From positions 25,813-89,812 of the forward strand of contig JAKFFN010000101.1 in assembly GCA_036675025.1 (NCBI GenBank): DNA of 64,000 bases. The letters are read 5' to 3'. Below are positions 17,670 to 25,759 of the stretch, piece by piece. Within the stretch, counting starts at the first letter, position 1; the number at the start of each line of letters is the position of its first letter. Source of the DNA: JAKFFN01 sp036675025 (lineage in GTDB: Bacteria; Sumerlaeota; Sumerlaeia; Sumerlaeales; Sumerlaeaceae). A model generated the notes under the pieces. That model saw nothing but the letters and a program-made list of their open reading frames with translations. It was not told where the DNA came from and did not search any database. The position numbers were made by a program, and so were the translations under genes.

Positions 17670-18611
17670 ATGAAGCACATCATCATCGCGGTCTTACTGG
17701 CGTTTCCTGCAGGACAATCCTGGTCAGGCTCCCTTACTCCGCCTGGTCCTCCTGCACCTACAATGAAGCCGCTCGACGACATAGAACCGCGCCGGCCCAT
17801 TCGACTAGCTGATCTCCCCTTGTCGATAAACAGTTCGGGCAGCTTCTACCTGGCAGAAAACATTAACTTTGCTACCCCCGGAGTAGTTGCCATATCTGTA
17901 AACGCTCCGGTTGTTACTATTGATCTGAATGGGTTTACCTTGAGCGGCCCGGGATCAAACACTGGTGCAAGTGGCTTCGGCATCTCCGTAAATGCAGCCG
18001 ACAAGCTCGTGGTTAAAAACGGTACCATTCAAAACTGGCGTGGAAATGCCATCTTCGCTTTTCCCGCCCTGGACTGCACAATTGACAACGTCACGGTTCA
18101 GCGGAATGGGCAGCACGGTATCTTTCTTACGACGGGGACGATAACAAACTCTACGGTTATCCGCAATGGTGACAATGGAATCTTGCAGGTTAATGGCAGC
18201 GCCATAGTCAAAAACAGCATCTGCTCTGATAACAGGCTTACCGGGATATCCTCTTCCAAAGGGAACATAATCATAGAGGATAACATCTGCAATGGCAATG
18301 GAGCAGGCGGCATCCTGGCTTCAGAGGCAAGCGGACGCATAATTGGCAATACCTGCACAGGCAACAATGACGGCCTACTGCTAGAAGGTTCTCAAAGCTA
18401 TGTTGATGGTAACAGCGTCTATAATAATACCATGAACGGAATACGAAGCTATACGTTTATCTTCAAAGATGATCACTCCGTTGCCGTGAGAAACACAGCA
18501 GCAGGAAACGGCACAAACTACTCCTTCTCAACAACAACCAAATCTGGTCCTATCGTGACCACCAACGGTGTTATCAGCAGTACAAATCCCTGGGCAAACT
18601 TTGTCCACTAA
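17670..18611 (+). CDS. Secreted right-handed parallel beta-helix protein
   Basis: A 313-residue exported protein predicted to fold as a right-handed beta-helix (NosD/pectate-lyase-like repeats). After a signal peptide of about 20 residues and a Pro-rich linker come the opening segment SGSFYLAENI and DLNGFTLSG, both typical of this fold in Planctomycetota-like genomes. At least seven coils follow with recurring G-I and N-x-I steps (NGTIQNW, IDNVTVQRNGQHGI, ITNSTVIRNGDNGI, VKNSICSDNRLTGI, IEDNICNGNGAGGI, IIGNTCTGNNDGL). The start is the ATG at 17670 because AAAAGGAG at 17656-17663 is seven bases upstream. No catalytic residues can be identified; it may bind or cleave polysaccharide, or be structural. 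The next gene starts 14 bases after its stop, so the two form one transcript. Confidence 0.85.
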   Translation: MKHIIIAVLLAFPAGQSWSGSLTPPGPPAPTMKPLDDIEPRRPIRLADLPLSINSSGSFYLAENINFATPGVVAISVNAPVVTIDLNGFTLSGPGSNTGASGFGISVNAADKLVVKNGTIQNWRGNAIFAFPALDCTIDNVTVQRNGQHGIFLTTGTITNSTVIRNGDNGILQVNGSAIVKNSICSDNRLTGISSSKGNIIIEDNICNGNGAGGILASEASGRIIGNTCTGNNDGLLLEGSQSYVDGNSVYNNTMNGIRSYTFIFKDDHSVAVRNTAAGNGTNYSFSTTTKSGPIVTTNGVISSTNPWANFVH

Positions 18612-18625
18612 AGAGGGTATCTGGA

Positions 18626-19165
18626 ATGAAACCGTCCACCCTTTTGGCAAGCCTGTCTTTCACAGTCTTATTTCCATTACTCACCACAACTGCGGCATAC
18701 GCCACTACCAACATCGATCCGGCATTTGTCGGCAAGAAGTTTGGCTGGAGCGAAAACGGCGGGTGGACGAATCTACAGGGCGACCTCGCCAATGGTGTGC
18801 ATGTGGGCCTGGCGCACCTACAAGGCTTCGCGTGGCATGAGAACTTTGGCTGGATCAATTTCGGCAGTGGTAACCTGGCAGAAGAACAGCAGTACACGAA
18901 TGCTACGCGCGATGACTTCGGGGTCAACATTGACACTGAGGGCAAGCTCTTCGGCTTTGCCTGGGGTGAAAACATCGGCTGGATATCTTTCGATACTCTC
19001 GCCGCAAGCGGAGCCCGGGTGTCTATAGTTTCCGCTACTGGCCGCTTCACCGGTCATGCCTGGTCGGAAAATGTAGGCTGGATTTCGTTCGATACAGTTG
19101 ATCCTCTCCATGTTGCCCATACCCTCAGCGATACTGCCGCGAACGACTGGAACCTGTTCGAGTAG
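18626..19165 (+). CDS. Secreted protein with four AW-x-EN-x-GWI repeats
   Basis: A 179-residue exported protein of unknown function. A signal peptide (about residues 1-26, ending TAAYA) is followed by four copies of an aromatic repeat: FGWSENGGWTNL (39-50), GFAWHENFGWINFG (67-80), GFAWGENIGWISFD (110-123) and GHAWSENVGWISFD (143-156). The spacing is roughly 30-45 residues, and intervening sequence includes small strands such as GVHVGLAHLQ and GVNIDTEGKLF. The regular Trp/Glu-Asn/Gly-Trp pattern suggests a beta-propeller-like or stacked beta fold, with aromatic side chains on one face; this is inference. No anchor or catalytic motif is visible. It follows the beta-helix gene by 14 bases, which suggests a joint role at the cell surface. 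Confidence 0.8.
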   Translation: MKPSTLLASLSFTVLFPLLTTTAAYATTNIDPAFVGKKFGWSENGGWTNLQGDLANGVHVGLAHLQGFAWHENFGWINFGSGNLAEEQQYTNATRDDFGVNIDTEGKLFGFAWGENIGWISFDTLAASGARVSIVSATGRFTGHAWSENVGWISFDTVDPLHVAHTLSDTAANDWNLFE

Positions 19166-19256
19166 AAGCTGGCCACACCTTAAAATAAGGGGACATCCAA
19201 GATAAGTATTAATGGTTAGGAGACAAGGAGATCTCCTACGGCGTAAGGTTGTGACT

Positions 19257-19266
19257 CCCCCCCCCC
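19257..19266. repeat. Homopolymer of ten C
   Basis: A run of ten cytosines lies about 90 bases after the stop of the repeat-protein gene. It is 20 bases after the perfect palindrome AGGAGATCTCCT (19226-19237). It lies in noncoding sequence, so slippage would not shift a gene frame here. Confidence 0.8.
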
Positions 19267-19365
19267 GTTAAATTTGTTCCCGATCTACCAAGTTGTGATT
19301 GGCTTTTTGTCTTCTGGTCTTAGTGGTGACAAGCTGACAGGCTTGCAGCCAGACAGGAAACTTAA

Positions 19366-19539
19366 ATCTCCGCCGTACCCGCTTCTGTCAGCCCGGTCGG
19401 AAAATTCCTCATTGCCAAGGTGGACGACATTAACCTCTCCGGTGATCCAAACCCGTCAGACAACGTGCTGGTTTCGGGCCGTTGTCTTAAGACGACCTGT
19501 CAAGCAAACCCTCACAATGCAAAGGCAGTACGGTTGAAA
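19366..19539 (+). pseudogene. Coding-like gene fragment before the 95-base repeats
   Basis: After a TAA at 19363-19365 the plus strand stays open with protein-like composition (SPVGKFLIAKVDDINLSGDP, then SGRCLKTTCQANPHNAKAVR) until it merges into the first 95-base repeat. There is no start codon with a ribosome site and no recognisable family. It may be the decayed end of a secreted-protein gene; it may equally be chance. Confidence 0.25.
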
Positions 19540-19822
19540 GCGACAACTAGGATAGCCCAAATCAAAGTAACCGATCCGCCAGGATCGAACACCGCCGCCT
19601 TGGGTAGACGCCACCCTTCCGCCCCTGTCGCGAAGCGACAACTAAGATAGCCCAGGACAAGGTGAACGATCCGCCAGGATCGGACGCCGCCGTCCTGGGT
19701 AGACGCCACCCTTCCGCCCCCTGTCGCGAAGCGACAACTAAGATAGCCCAGGACAAGGTGAACGATCCGCCAGGATCGGACGCCGCCGTCCTGGGTAGAC
19801 GCCTCCTCCCGCCCCAGCCCCG
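19540..19822. repeat. Three tandem copies of a 95-96 base hairpin-rich unit
   Basis: Units start at 19540, 19635 and 19731 with the word GCGACAACTA(A/G)GATAGCCCA. The last is truncated or diverges near 19815. Each contains CGATCCGCCAGGATCG (a six-base stem with a four-base loop), and the unit junctions contain GTCGCGAAGCGAC (19627-19639 and 19723-19735), a five-base stem with a GAA loop. Frames through it on both strands only mirror the repetition. There are no unique spacers, so it is not a CRISPR array. Confidence 0.9.
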
Positions 19823-19944
19823 GCAGGGGCGATACCCATTCTTCCGCCAACACATAATCATCTTAGCCTCAAAATTCTCATTGCACAAGCGTGTCAGACC
19901 TAAAACTATGGTCGTCTTACCATTGTGTAATCTGGACTCTTTGC

Positions 19945-21330
19945 GTGGCTGAAAAAATCTCCACATCCATTCCCGGCTTCATAGACCTGCTTCTGGATGC
20001 CGTCTGTATCGTAGACGAAGAAGGCCGATATGTCTACGTCAGTGCGGCCTACGAGCAGATTTTTGGTTACACGCCCGAGGAAATCATTGGCCGCAGGATG
20101 ATCGATCTGGTGGCGCCGGAAGACCGCGAACGAACATTGGCTGCCGCCAATAACGTAATGGCTGGCAATTCCCATCTCCATTTTGAAAACCGTTACATCC
20201 GGAAAGACGGCCGCGTCGTCAACATCATGTGGTCAGCCCGCTGGTCCCAGGCAGACCGCCTTCGCATAGCTGTCGCGCGGGACATCACCGACCTTAAACA
20301 CGCGGAGGCATTACAGTCTGCCACCTACGCCATTTCCGAAGCCGCACACACGGCCGAAGATCTTCCCGCGCTTTTCAAACAGGTCCAGGCAGTTCTCGCC
20401 CGTCTTCTCCCGGCTGACAACTTTGCTGTCGGGTTACTCGACGAAACCACCGGTAACCTCTCTCTCAAACACCTCGACACTAACAGTTTCCCGGCAGCGT
20501 ATGCCGACATCGCCGCTTGTCGTACCCTATGCACATACGTAGCAGAAACCCACCTTCCGCTGCTTCTGACCCCACACGATAAAGATCACCCCATGTACCC
20601 GCTCCTGTCGCACCACGGCGAAGCGTGCTGGCTTGGCGTCCCACTTACGACCCACAACAAGACTATTGGCGCCCTTGGCCTGATGAGCATTTCGGGAGAC
20701 TGTCATTATACCGCCCGGCACAGAGACCTGCTCCAGTACGTGAGCACCCAGGTAGCCACCGCTATAGAACGCAAACAGCTTCACGAGCGGCTGCAATATC
20801 TTGCCCAGTATGATTCGCTTACAGGCCTTCCCAACCGGGCACTTCTGCATGATCGCCTGGACCACGCCCTGGCTCTCGCCCGCAGGAATCACGGGAAACT
20901 GGCAGTTCTGTTTGTTGATCTGGATCAATTTAAATCTGTAAACGATCAGCTTGGCCATGCCGAAGGCGATGCGCTTTTGCAGGAAATTGCTTTGCGCCTG
21001 AAAAAGTGCGTCCGCGAATCTGACACCGTCGCACGCCTTAGCGGTGACGAATTTGTCATTATACTTGAGAGCCTGAAGGCGACCTCCATTTCTGACGATG
21101 CCGGTTCCAGTTCCACTGTTGGGGCTAATAAAATCATCTCGAAACTCAAAACATCAATCAATGAACCCATCGTACTAGGCAGTCACACCATCAAGATGAC
21201 GGCAAGTATCGGCCTGGCCCGGTTCCCCGAACATGGCGATACTCCAAATCAACTGCTAAAGCACGCCGACAAGGCCATGTACCAGGCAAAGCGGCAACAC
21301 CGGATTATCTACTCCGATCCGATTCATTAA
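19945..21330 (+). CDS. PAS-GAF-GGDEF diguanylate cyclase
   Basis: A soluble signalling enzyme predicted to make cyclic di-GMP. Numbered from the GTG at 19945 (461 residues): a PAS domain at about 10-120 (AYEQIFGYTPEEIIGRRMID and RYIRKDGRVVNIMW), a GAF domain at about 125-275, and a GGDEF domain at about 285-455. The GGDEF domain contains YDSLTGLPNRALLHDRL, VLFVDLDQFKSVND and LGHAEGDALL. The signature reads SGDEF rather than GGDEF; this variant occurs in active cyclases. It ends with ADKAMYQAK. A GTG at 19891 would add 18 residues with two Trp and two Cys that do not look like a domain, so I prefer 19945; neither has a strong ribosome site. There are no membrane segments. It is isolated, with repeat blocks on both sides, so its target pathway is unknown; pilus and EAL-containing proteins elsewhere in the window are possible partners. 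Confidence 0.9.
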   Translation: MAEKISTSIPGFIDLLLDAVCIVDEEGRYVYVSAAYEQIFGYTPEEIIGRRMIDLVAPEDRERTLAAANNVMAGNSHLHFENRYIRKDGRVVNIMWSARWSQADRLRIAVARDITDLKHAEALQSATYAISEAAHTAEDLPALFKQVQAVLARLLPADNFAVGLLDETTGNLSLKHLDTNSFPAAYADIAACRTLCTYVAETHLPLLLTPHDKDHPMYPLLSHHGEACWLGVPLTTHNKTIGALGLMSISGDCHYTARHRDLLQYVSTQVATAIERKQLHERLQYLAQYDSLTGLPNRALLHDRLDHALALARRNHGKLAVLFVDLDQFKSVNDQLGHAEGDALLQEIALRLKKCVRESDTVARLSGDEFVIILESLKATSISDDAGSSSTVGANKIISKLKTSINEPIVLGSHTIKMTASIGLARFPEHGDTPNQLLKHADKAMYQAKRQHRIIYSDPIH

Positions 21331-22295
21331 CCCACGCTTCTTCAGGCAACAAAAGCCCTCCCCGAAAACACACCCTTAGCCACCCCTTCCCAGGCAACAA
21401 AAGCCCCCCGAAAACACACCCTTATGGAGTGCTGGTGGCTTGCCACCGCTATGGAAAACCTGCCACCACGCGACACTGCGAAACCACCCGCCACCCCAGC
21501 AAGGCGCAATGCGCGCCCTGCGTCTGTCCTAAAAGGAACCAACCCATAACCGCCCCAGAAGAACATACATGTTCGCCGTTCCCGAAGGAAACCAACCCAT
21601 AATAGCCCCGGGTGAAACGGAAGGACCTCCGTTCCCGAAGGGAACCAACCCATAATAGCCCCGGGTGAAACCCGGGGTTTCGGATACCCCATAAACTGAC
21701 TCCGAAGGAGTCCAACACTAAAGCGCCAAAAAGAAGTTTAACCCATCCCGACTTGTCCGACTTTTACACGCCTCCGCCCCCCGAAAACACACCCTTATGG
21801 AGTGCTGGTGGCTTGCCACCGCTATGGAAAACCTGCCACCACGCGACACTGCGAAACCACCCGCCACCCCAGCGAGGCGCAATGCGCGCCCTGCGTCTGT
21901 CCTAAAGGAACCAAACCATAACCGCCATAGAAGAACATACATGTTCGCCATTCCCGAAGGGAACCAAACCATAATAGCCCCGGGTGAAACCCGGGTTTCG
22001 GATATCCCATAACCTGACTCCGAAGGAGTCGAACACAAACCGCGATTATTCCAGGAACCGTTGGTCTCATTCGATGCCAACGCTATCCGGTGACGCGCAA
22101 CGCCTGTACCTTTGCCGAGCGTCGCTATGGCAATCCAGAATCTGTTTTTGCGCCTTTTGTGCTTTTTTGCGGCTAAGATTAAGGGTCGTTAAGCGTCCCT
22201 AAGGGTCATTGCGGGAATTCCCCTGGCGGTTTCGTCATGCTCAAATGCGTGCATTCGTTAAAAAACCGTACCAGCCAAAAGGAGAAACGCCCGCC
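21331..22295. repeat. Noncoding block of dispersed repeats, two 260-310 base direct copies 373 bases apart
   Basis: Copy 1 spans about 21405-21717 and copy 2 about 21778-22036. Both begin CCCCGAAAACACACCCTTAT and share, in order, GGTGGCTTGCCACC, a GCGCAATGCGCGC dyad, GAACATACATGTTC, TTCCCGAAGGGAA, CCCCGGGTGAAACCCGGGG (shortened in copy 2) and GACTCCGAAGGAGTC. Short partial copies of the start (CAGGCAACAAAAGCCC) lie at 21344-21400. The stretch 22037-22290 ends with T-rich text (TTTTTGCGCCTTTTGTGCTT near 22145). Open frames here merely follow the repeats. The AAAGGAGA ribosome site of the next gene is at 22278-22285. Confidence 0.85.
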
Positions 22296-23564
22296 ATGCT
22301 CACCTTGCACCCCATTTCCGCCAGGCACTTCGATAGTTATGTACTTAATACATCGACCCGCCGACTTGATGTTGTTAGACTTACGGAATTAACCTCAAGT
22401 TTTTTTCGCCCCTGTGGAAAACTTAAAAAACTTTTTTCGAAATTAAATCGCGTTCTTACAAACGTAACCACTGTAAAATCAACGCTGGAACCCGTTATAA
22501 ATCCGTTTTGGCCCACATTCGCAACACTAACAAAATCAACGCTGAAGGCCGTCAAAAATCCGAATAATTCTTACAAAGCATATTTCAAAGATTTTCCACA
22601 ACTTCCACAACTTCCCATTGATTGCTCTGCCATCGTAAAGGTCTATAGCTCGGTGCATCAGCCAAACTTCCATAGCTTCTGCTGGCGACAGGATCATCTC
22701 CGATTTGAACTCCAATCCGACGATCCTGCCGTAGTCTCCCGCGTCCGCGAAGTTTTACGCTTCTGGAACGCCGAAGCACCACCCGTGTCGGGAGACGAAA
22801 CACAGTCCTTGCGTCCATCCCTGGTATCCACTGTAACTCTTGCCTCCGATGGCTATCACTTTACCGGAAGCCAGGCAACGGAACCTGTTAAGCTGAAAGA
22901 CATTGCCGCCGTAATCCGGGCCGCTGAGACCGATGCCGCCATTGCAATTCTTAACCAGACTGATCACTTTCTCACAGTCCACGGCGCCCTGCTCGCGCGG
23001 GATGATGATGCGGTTTTAGTTGTCGGTCCGTCCCAGTCTGGCAAGTCTACCACCTCCTGCGCTCTTTGGGCCGCCGGCTGGCAGCTGCTGGCGGATGACG
23101 TTACGATCCTTCACCCGACCGATGCCACCGCCTCTCCCCTGCTGCGCCGCGTAAGTCTGCGCCACCCGAGCCGCCAGCTTCTCGGCGATGCGTTCTGGCA
23201 GCGCATGACGGCAGCAAGCACCTGCGACCCGACCCCGGAAGGTTACGTGTTCCACCCCGATGAGATCGAGGGAATATCCCGCGCCCGCAGCGCGCGCCTG
23301 CGTGCCATCATATTCCTGCGTCGCCTGGGGGCCAATGATCCCGGACCGGGCCGCCTCTTACCTGTTATTGAAGCGCAGGCGCTGCTCGCCCTCTCGCCCT
23401 ACACCAATGTGATCCGCCACGGAGGCATGGGCGAAGCGATGACGCGCCTGGCGCCGCTGCTGAACCAGGTGCCCTGCTACGATATGGGCCGTGGCTCGCT
23501 GCCCGACATGGTGGAAACCATCGAGACCCTGCTTACGCCGGAGGCTGCCTTTGAGCGCCTGTAG
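22296..23564 (+). CDS. HprK-related kinase (HPr-rel-A / RiPP-kinase type)
   Basis: A 422-residue P-loop protein whose second half resembles HPr kinase/PEPCK-like kinases of the HPr-rel-A type, not true HPr kinase. The kinase core begins near VHGALLARDDDAVLVVG. Walker A is GPSQSGKST with Lys250, and the metal-binding LLADDV follows at about 264-269. Distant relatives phosphorylate lasso-peptide precursors. The start is the ATG at 22296 with AAAGGAGA about 11 bases upstream. Residues about 30-105 come from an AT-rich stretch (22375-22615) rich in Lys, Thr, Asn and Pro that does not resemble the family. It may be an in-frame insertion or a once noncoding leader. The radical SAM gene starts one base after the stop, so the two are translationally coupled. 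No PqqD-like peptide chaperone or precursor gene is visible nearby. Confidence 0.8.
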   Translation: MLTLHPISARHFDSYVLNTSTRRLDVVRLTELTSSFFRPCGKLKKLFSKLNRVLTNVTTVKSTLEPVINPFWPTFATLTKSTLKAVKNPNNSYKAYFKDFPQLPQLPIDCSAIVKVYSSVHQPNFHSFCWRQDHLRFELQSDDPAVVSRVREVLRFWNAEAPPVSGDETQSLRPSLVSTVTLASDGYHFTGSQATEPVKLKDIAAVIRAAETDAAIAILNQTDHFLTVHGALLARDDDAVLVVGPSQSGKSTTSCALWAAGWQLLADDVTILHPTDATASPLLRRVSLRHPSRQLLGDAFWQRMTAASTCDPTPEGYVFHPDEIEGISRARSARLRAIIFLRRLGANDPGPGRLLPVIEAQALLALSPYTNVIRHGGMGEAMTRLAPLLNQVPCYDMGRGSLPDMVETIETLLTPEAAFERL

Positions 23565-23565
23565 C

Positions 23566-25758
23566 ATGACCCGCCCGGCGGTAGCACCCACCATCGCCAT
23601 TCTCGTGACCCGCCGGTGCAACATGACCTGCAGCCACTGCAGCGTGGAGAGCGCGCCGCGGGTGAACACACCGGATCCCACCGAAGAAGAACTCTACCGC
23701 CTGATCCGCGAATCGGCTGCAGCCGGCGTCCACGCTGTGCAGTTTACCGGCGGCGAACCCATGATGCGCCAGAAACTGGTTTTGCAACTCATGGAAAAAG
23801 CTCACCGCCTCGGCCTCGCCAGCGGCCTGACCACCAACGGCTTCTGGGGCAAGAACCCGCGCACCGCCCGGACGACGCTGCGCCACATGATTCGCCACGG
23901 CCTGCAGTACATGACCGTCAGCTATGACCGTTACCATGCGGAGTTCATGGGCCCGCAGCCCATCCTGAACATCGCATCCATCGCCCGCGACCTCGGTTTC
24001 TTCTTTAACGTGAACGTGACCCGCACGCTCCACGATGAGAACCTGGACGAGTACGCCCGCCTCTTTGGCAATCTTCCCAATGTGCGCATGCGTCTTTACG
24101 ATGTGCAGCCCGTCGGACGTGCCCGCAACTTTGATCTGCCAAATCTCCGCGCTGAAACCGAAGGTTTTTGTAATGCCGCAGCGCAGGCCACCTTCACTGA
24201 AGATGGGCGGATGATCGCGTGCAATGGCCCGGCTTATTTTGACTCAGCTGAATCGCCCCGGCACATTGGAGACACCCGCAGCGAGTCCGTTGCTGATCTG
24301 CTCCGCCGTCACTGGGAAGATCCCATCCTGGATACCATCCGCACCTTTGGCCCTGCCGGCCTGCGCGATGAACTGAAAAAAGAGGAGCAGTTTGCTCCAG
24401 CCTTCGACCGTCGCTTCGCCGGACAGTGCGACCTGTGCCAATGCATTACCACGAACCCGGCAATGGTCAGCCACCTGCGCAGCCGCCTGGCTGACACCCG
24501 CCACCAGGCCATGCGCGTGGCAAAGTGGAGCCTGATAAATGCCGCCCGCGCCTCCGGCGAACTCACCCGCGACCACGCGAATGGACCTGGCATCTGCAGC
24601 GTCTTCTATGATAGAACTACCACCGGCCAGTGGCCTGCTCATGCGGAAAAGCTGTTTGGCCGCGCCGATATCGATTGGGACCATATCGCCCACTACCTGG
24701 CCGGGTGTGGCCTGGCTAATGCGCTTTCCACGGCAGCAGGTCAGCAGGAGCTGGCACGCTGGGCCCCCGGTTATTTTACCGAGACACTACAGAAGCGCGC
24801 GATGCGGGATGCTCTGCGGGAACTCAGCCATCGCGAAACATTCGCTAAGCTGCACGAGGCGCTGAGCGCCCTGAACCTGCGAGGGGTGCTGCTAAAAGGG
24901 GCCGCGCTCTACCTGGGTGAGAAGGCCGCAAACATGAACCCGCTGCGCATCCCGGGTGATATTGATCTATGGATCGAAAATCCCGCGGCAGCCGCGAAAC
25001 TGCGCCGTTATCTGATCGAAGATGGCTTCAAGGGCGACCCCGATGCGCCGCGAACCGGACCCCATCACCTGGCGCCTATTGTCTGGAGAAACTCTCTCGT
25101 CGAAATCCATACCGGCGTGATGCCTTCTTTCTGGGGACTGCCGGAAAAGCAGATGTCGGCGGATGCCCGGCCACTCCCCGGATGGTCCCCTTTCTTTACG
25201 CTTTCGCCGGAAGACATGCTACTCCACGAAGTCATCCACAGCACCACTCACCTGTACAGTTTCGGCCTGAAGCTGGCGATCGATATTTTCCGGATACAGC
25301 GCCTGGTTGCAGGTGACAACTCGCTCTCTGCAGCCATTGATTGGCAGACGGTAATTAGTCGCGCCAATGCCACCCATTGCCCCATGGCCTTCTGGATTCC
25401 GCTGGTGGCGCTCAGCCGCGGCCTGGCAGGCCAGCTGCCGGTTCCGCCAGAAGTGCTGGACCAGGCTCCGCATGGAGAACGTTTCCGCAGGCTGGGCCTT
25501 GTGGCGTATAAACGGCTCTTCACAGCCACCGACGATGCCGATAAGATGAACCCGTTTACTCGAAACGGCATCTTCCTGATGCTGCACAACGGCACGATCA
25601 GTCGCCTGAGGTATTTAGCAGAACTGACGCGCGACGACGCGGCCGAATCGCGCCGCACCCACCTGGGCAGCTCCGGCGGCCAGGGTTGGCGCAACCTGAA
25701 AACTCACCTGCGCCACGCCTGGCTAGACCTGCGCACCTACCGCCGGGCTATCAAGTAA
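23566..25758 (+). CDS. Radical SAM/SPASM-like enzyme fused to a PF14907-type nucleotidyltransferase
   Basis: A 730-residue two-enzyme fusion. The N-terminal radical SAM domain has TRRCNMTCSHCSVES with the CxxxCxxC cluster at Cys18, Cys22 and Cys25, and GGEPMM follows. Five further cysteines at 202, 219, 288, 291 and 293 (IACNGP, CDLCQC) look like an auxiliary iron-sulfur site. From about residue 415 to 640 is an NTP_transf_5-like nucleotidyltransferase: GVLLKGAALY near 440-449, the catalytic GDIDLW with Asp465 and Asp467, then LVEIHTGVMPSFWG and LSPEDMLLHEVIHSTTH. The start is the ATG at 23566, one base after the kinase stop; the longer possible frame only overlaps the kinase. Kinase plus nucleotidyltransferase is a known pairing in peptide-modifying (lasso-type) clusters. 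Fusion to a radical SAM enzyme suggests a modifying system with an unknown substrate (inference). Confidence 0.82.
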   Translation: MTRPAVAPTIAILVTRRCNMTCSHCSVESAPRVNTPDPTEEELYRLIRESAAAGVHAVQFTGGEPMMRQKLVLQLMEKAHRLGLASGLTTNGFWGKNPRTARTTLRHMIRHGLQYMTVSYDRYHAEFMGPQPILNIASIARDLGFFFNVNVTRTLHDENLDEYARLFGNLPNVRMRLYDVQPVGRARNFDLPNLRAETEGFCNAAAQATFTEDGRMIACNGPAYFDSAESPRHIGDTRSESVADLLRRHWEDPILDTIRTFGPAGLRDELKKEEQFAPAFDRRFAGQCDLCQCITTNPAMVSHLRSRLADTRHQAMRVAKWSLINAARASGELTRDHANGPGICSVFYDRTTTGQWPAHAEKLFGRADIDWDHIAHYLAGCGLANALSTAAGQQELARWAPGYFTETLQKRAMRDALRELSHRETFAKLHEALSALNLRGVLLKGAALYLGEKAANMNPLRIPGDIDLWIENPAAAAKLRRYLIEDGFKGDPDAPRTGPHHLAPIVWRNSLVEIHTGVMPSFWGLPEKQMSADARPLPGWSPFFTLSPEDMLLHEVIHSTTHLYSFGLKLAIDIFRIQRLVAGDNSLSAAIDWQTVISRANATHCPMAFWIPLVALSRGLAGQLPVPPEVLDQAPHGERFRRLGLVAYKRLFTATDDADKMNPFTRNGIFLMLHNGTISRLRYLAELTRDDAAESRRTHLGSSGGQGWRNLKTHLRHAWLDLRTYRRAIK

Positions 25759-25759
25759 C

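Noticed and set aside
19540..19822. CRISPR-like array
   Set aside because: The 95-base units are contiguous copies with no unique spacers and no cas genes nearby.
21342..22202. Several small proteins with GFHPGLLW-like text inside the 21-22 kb repeats
   Set aside because: They follow the DNA repeats on both strands and lack ribosome sites; no short precursor peptide for the kinase/radical SAM operon could be supported here.
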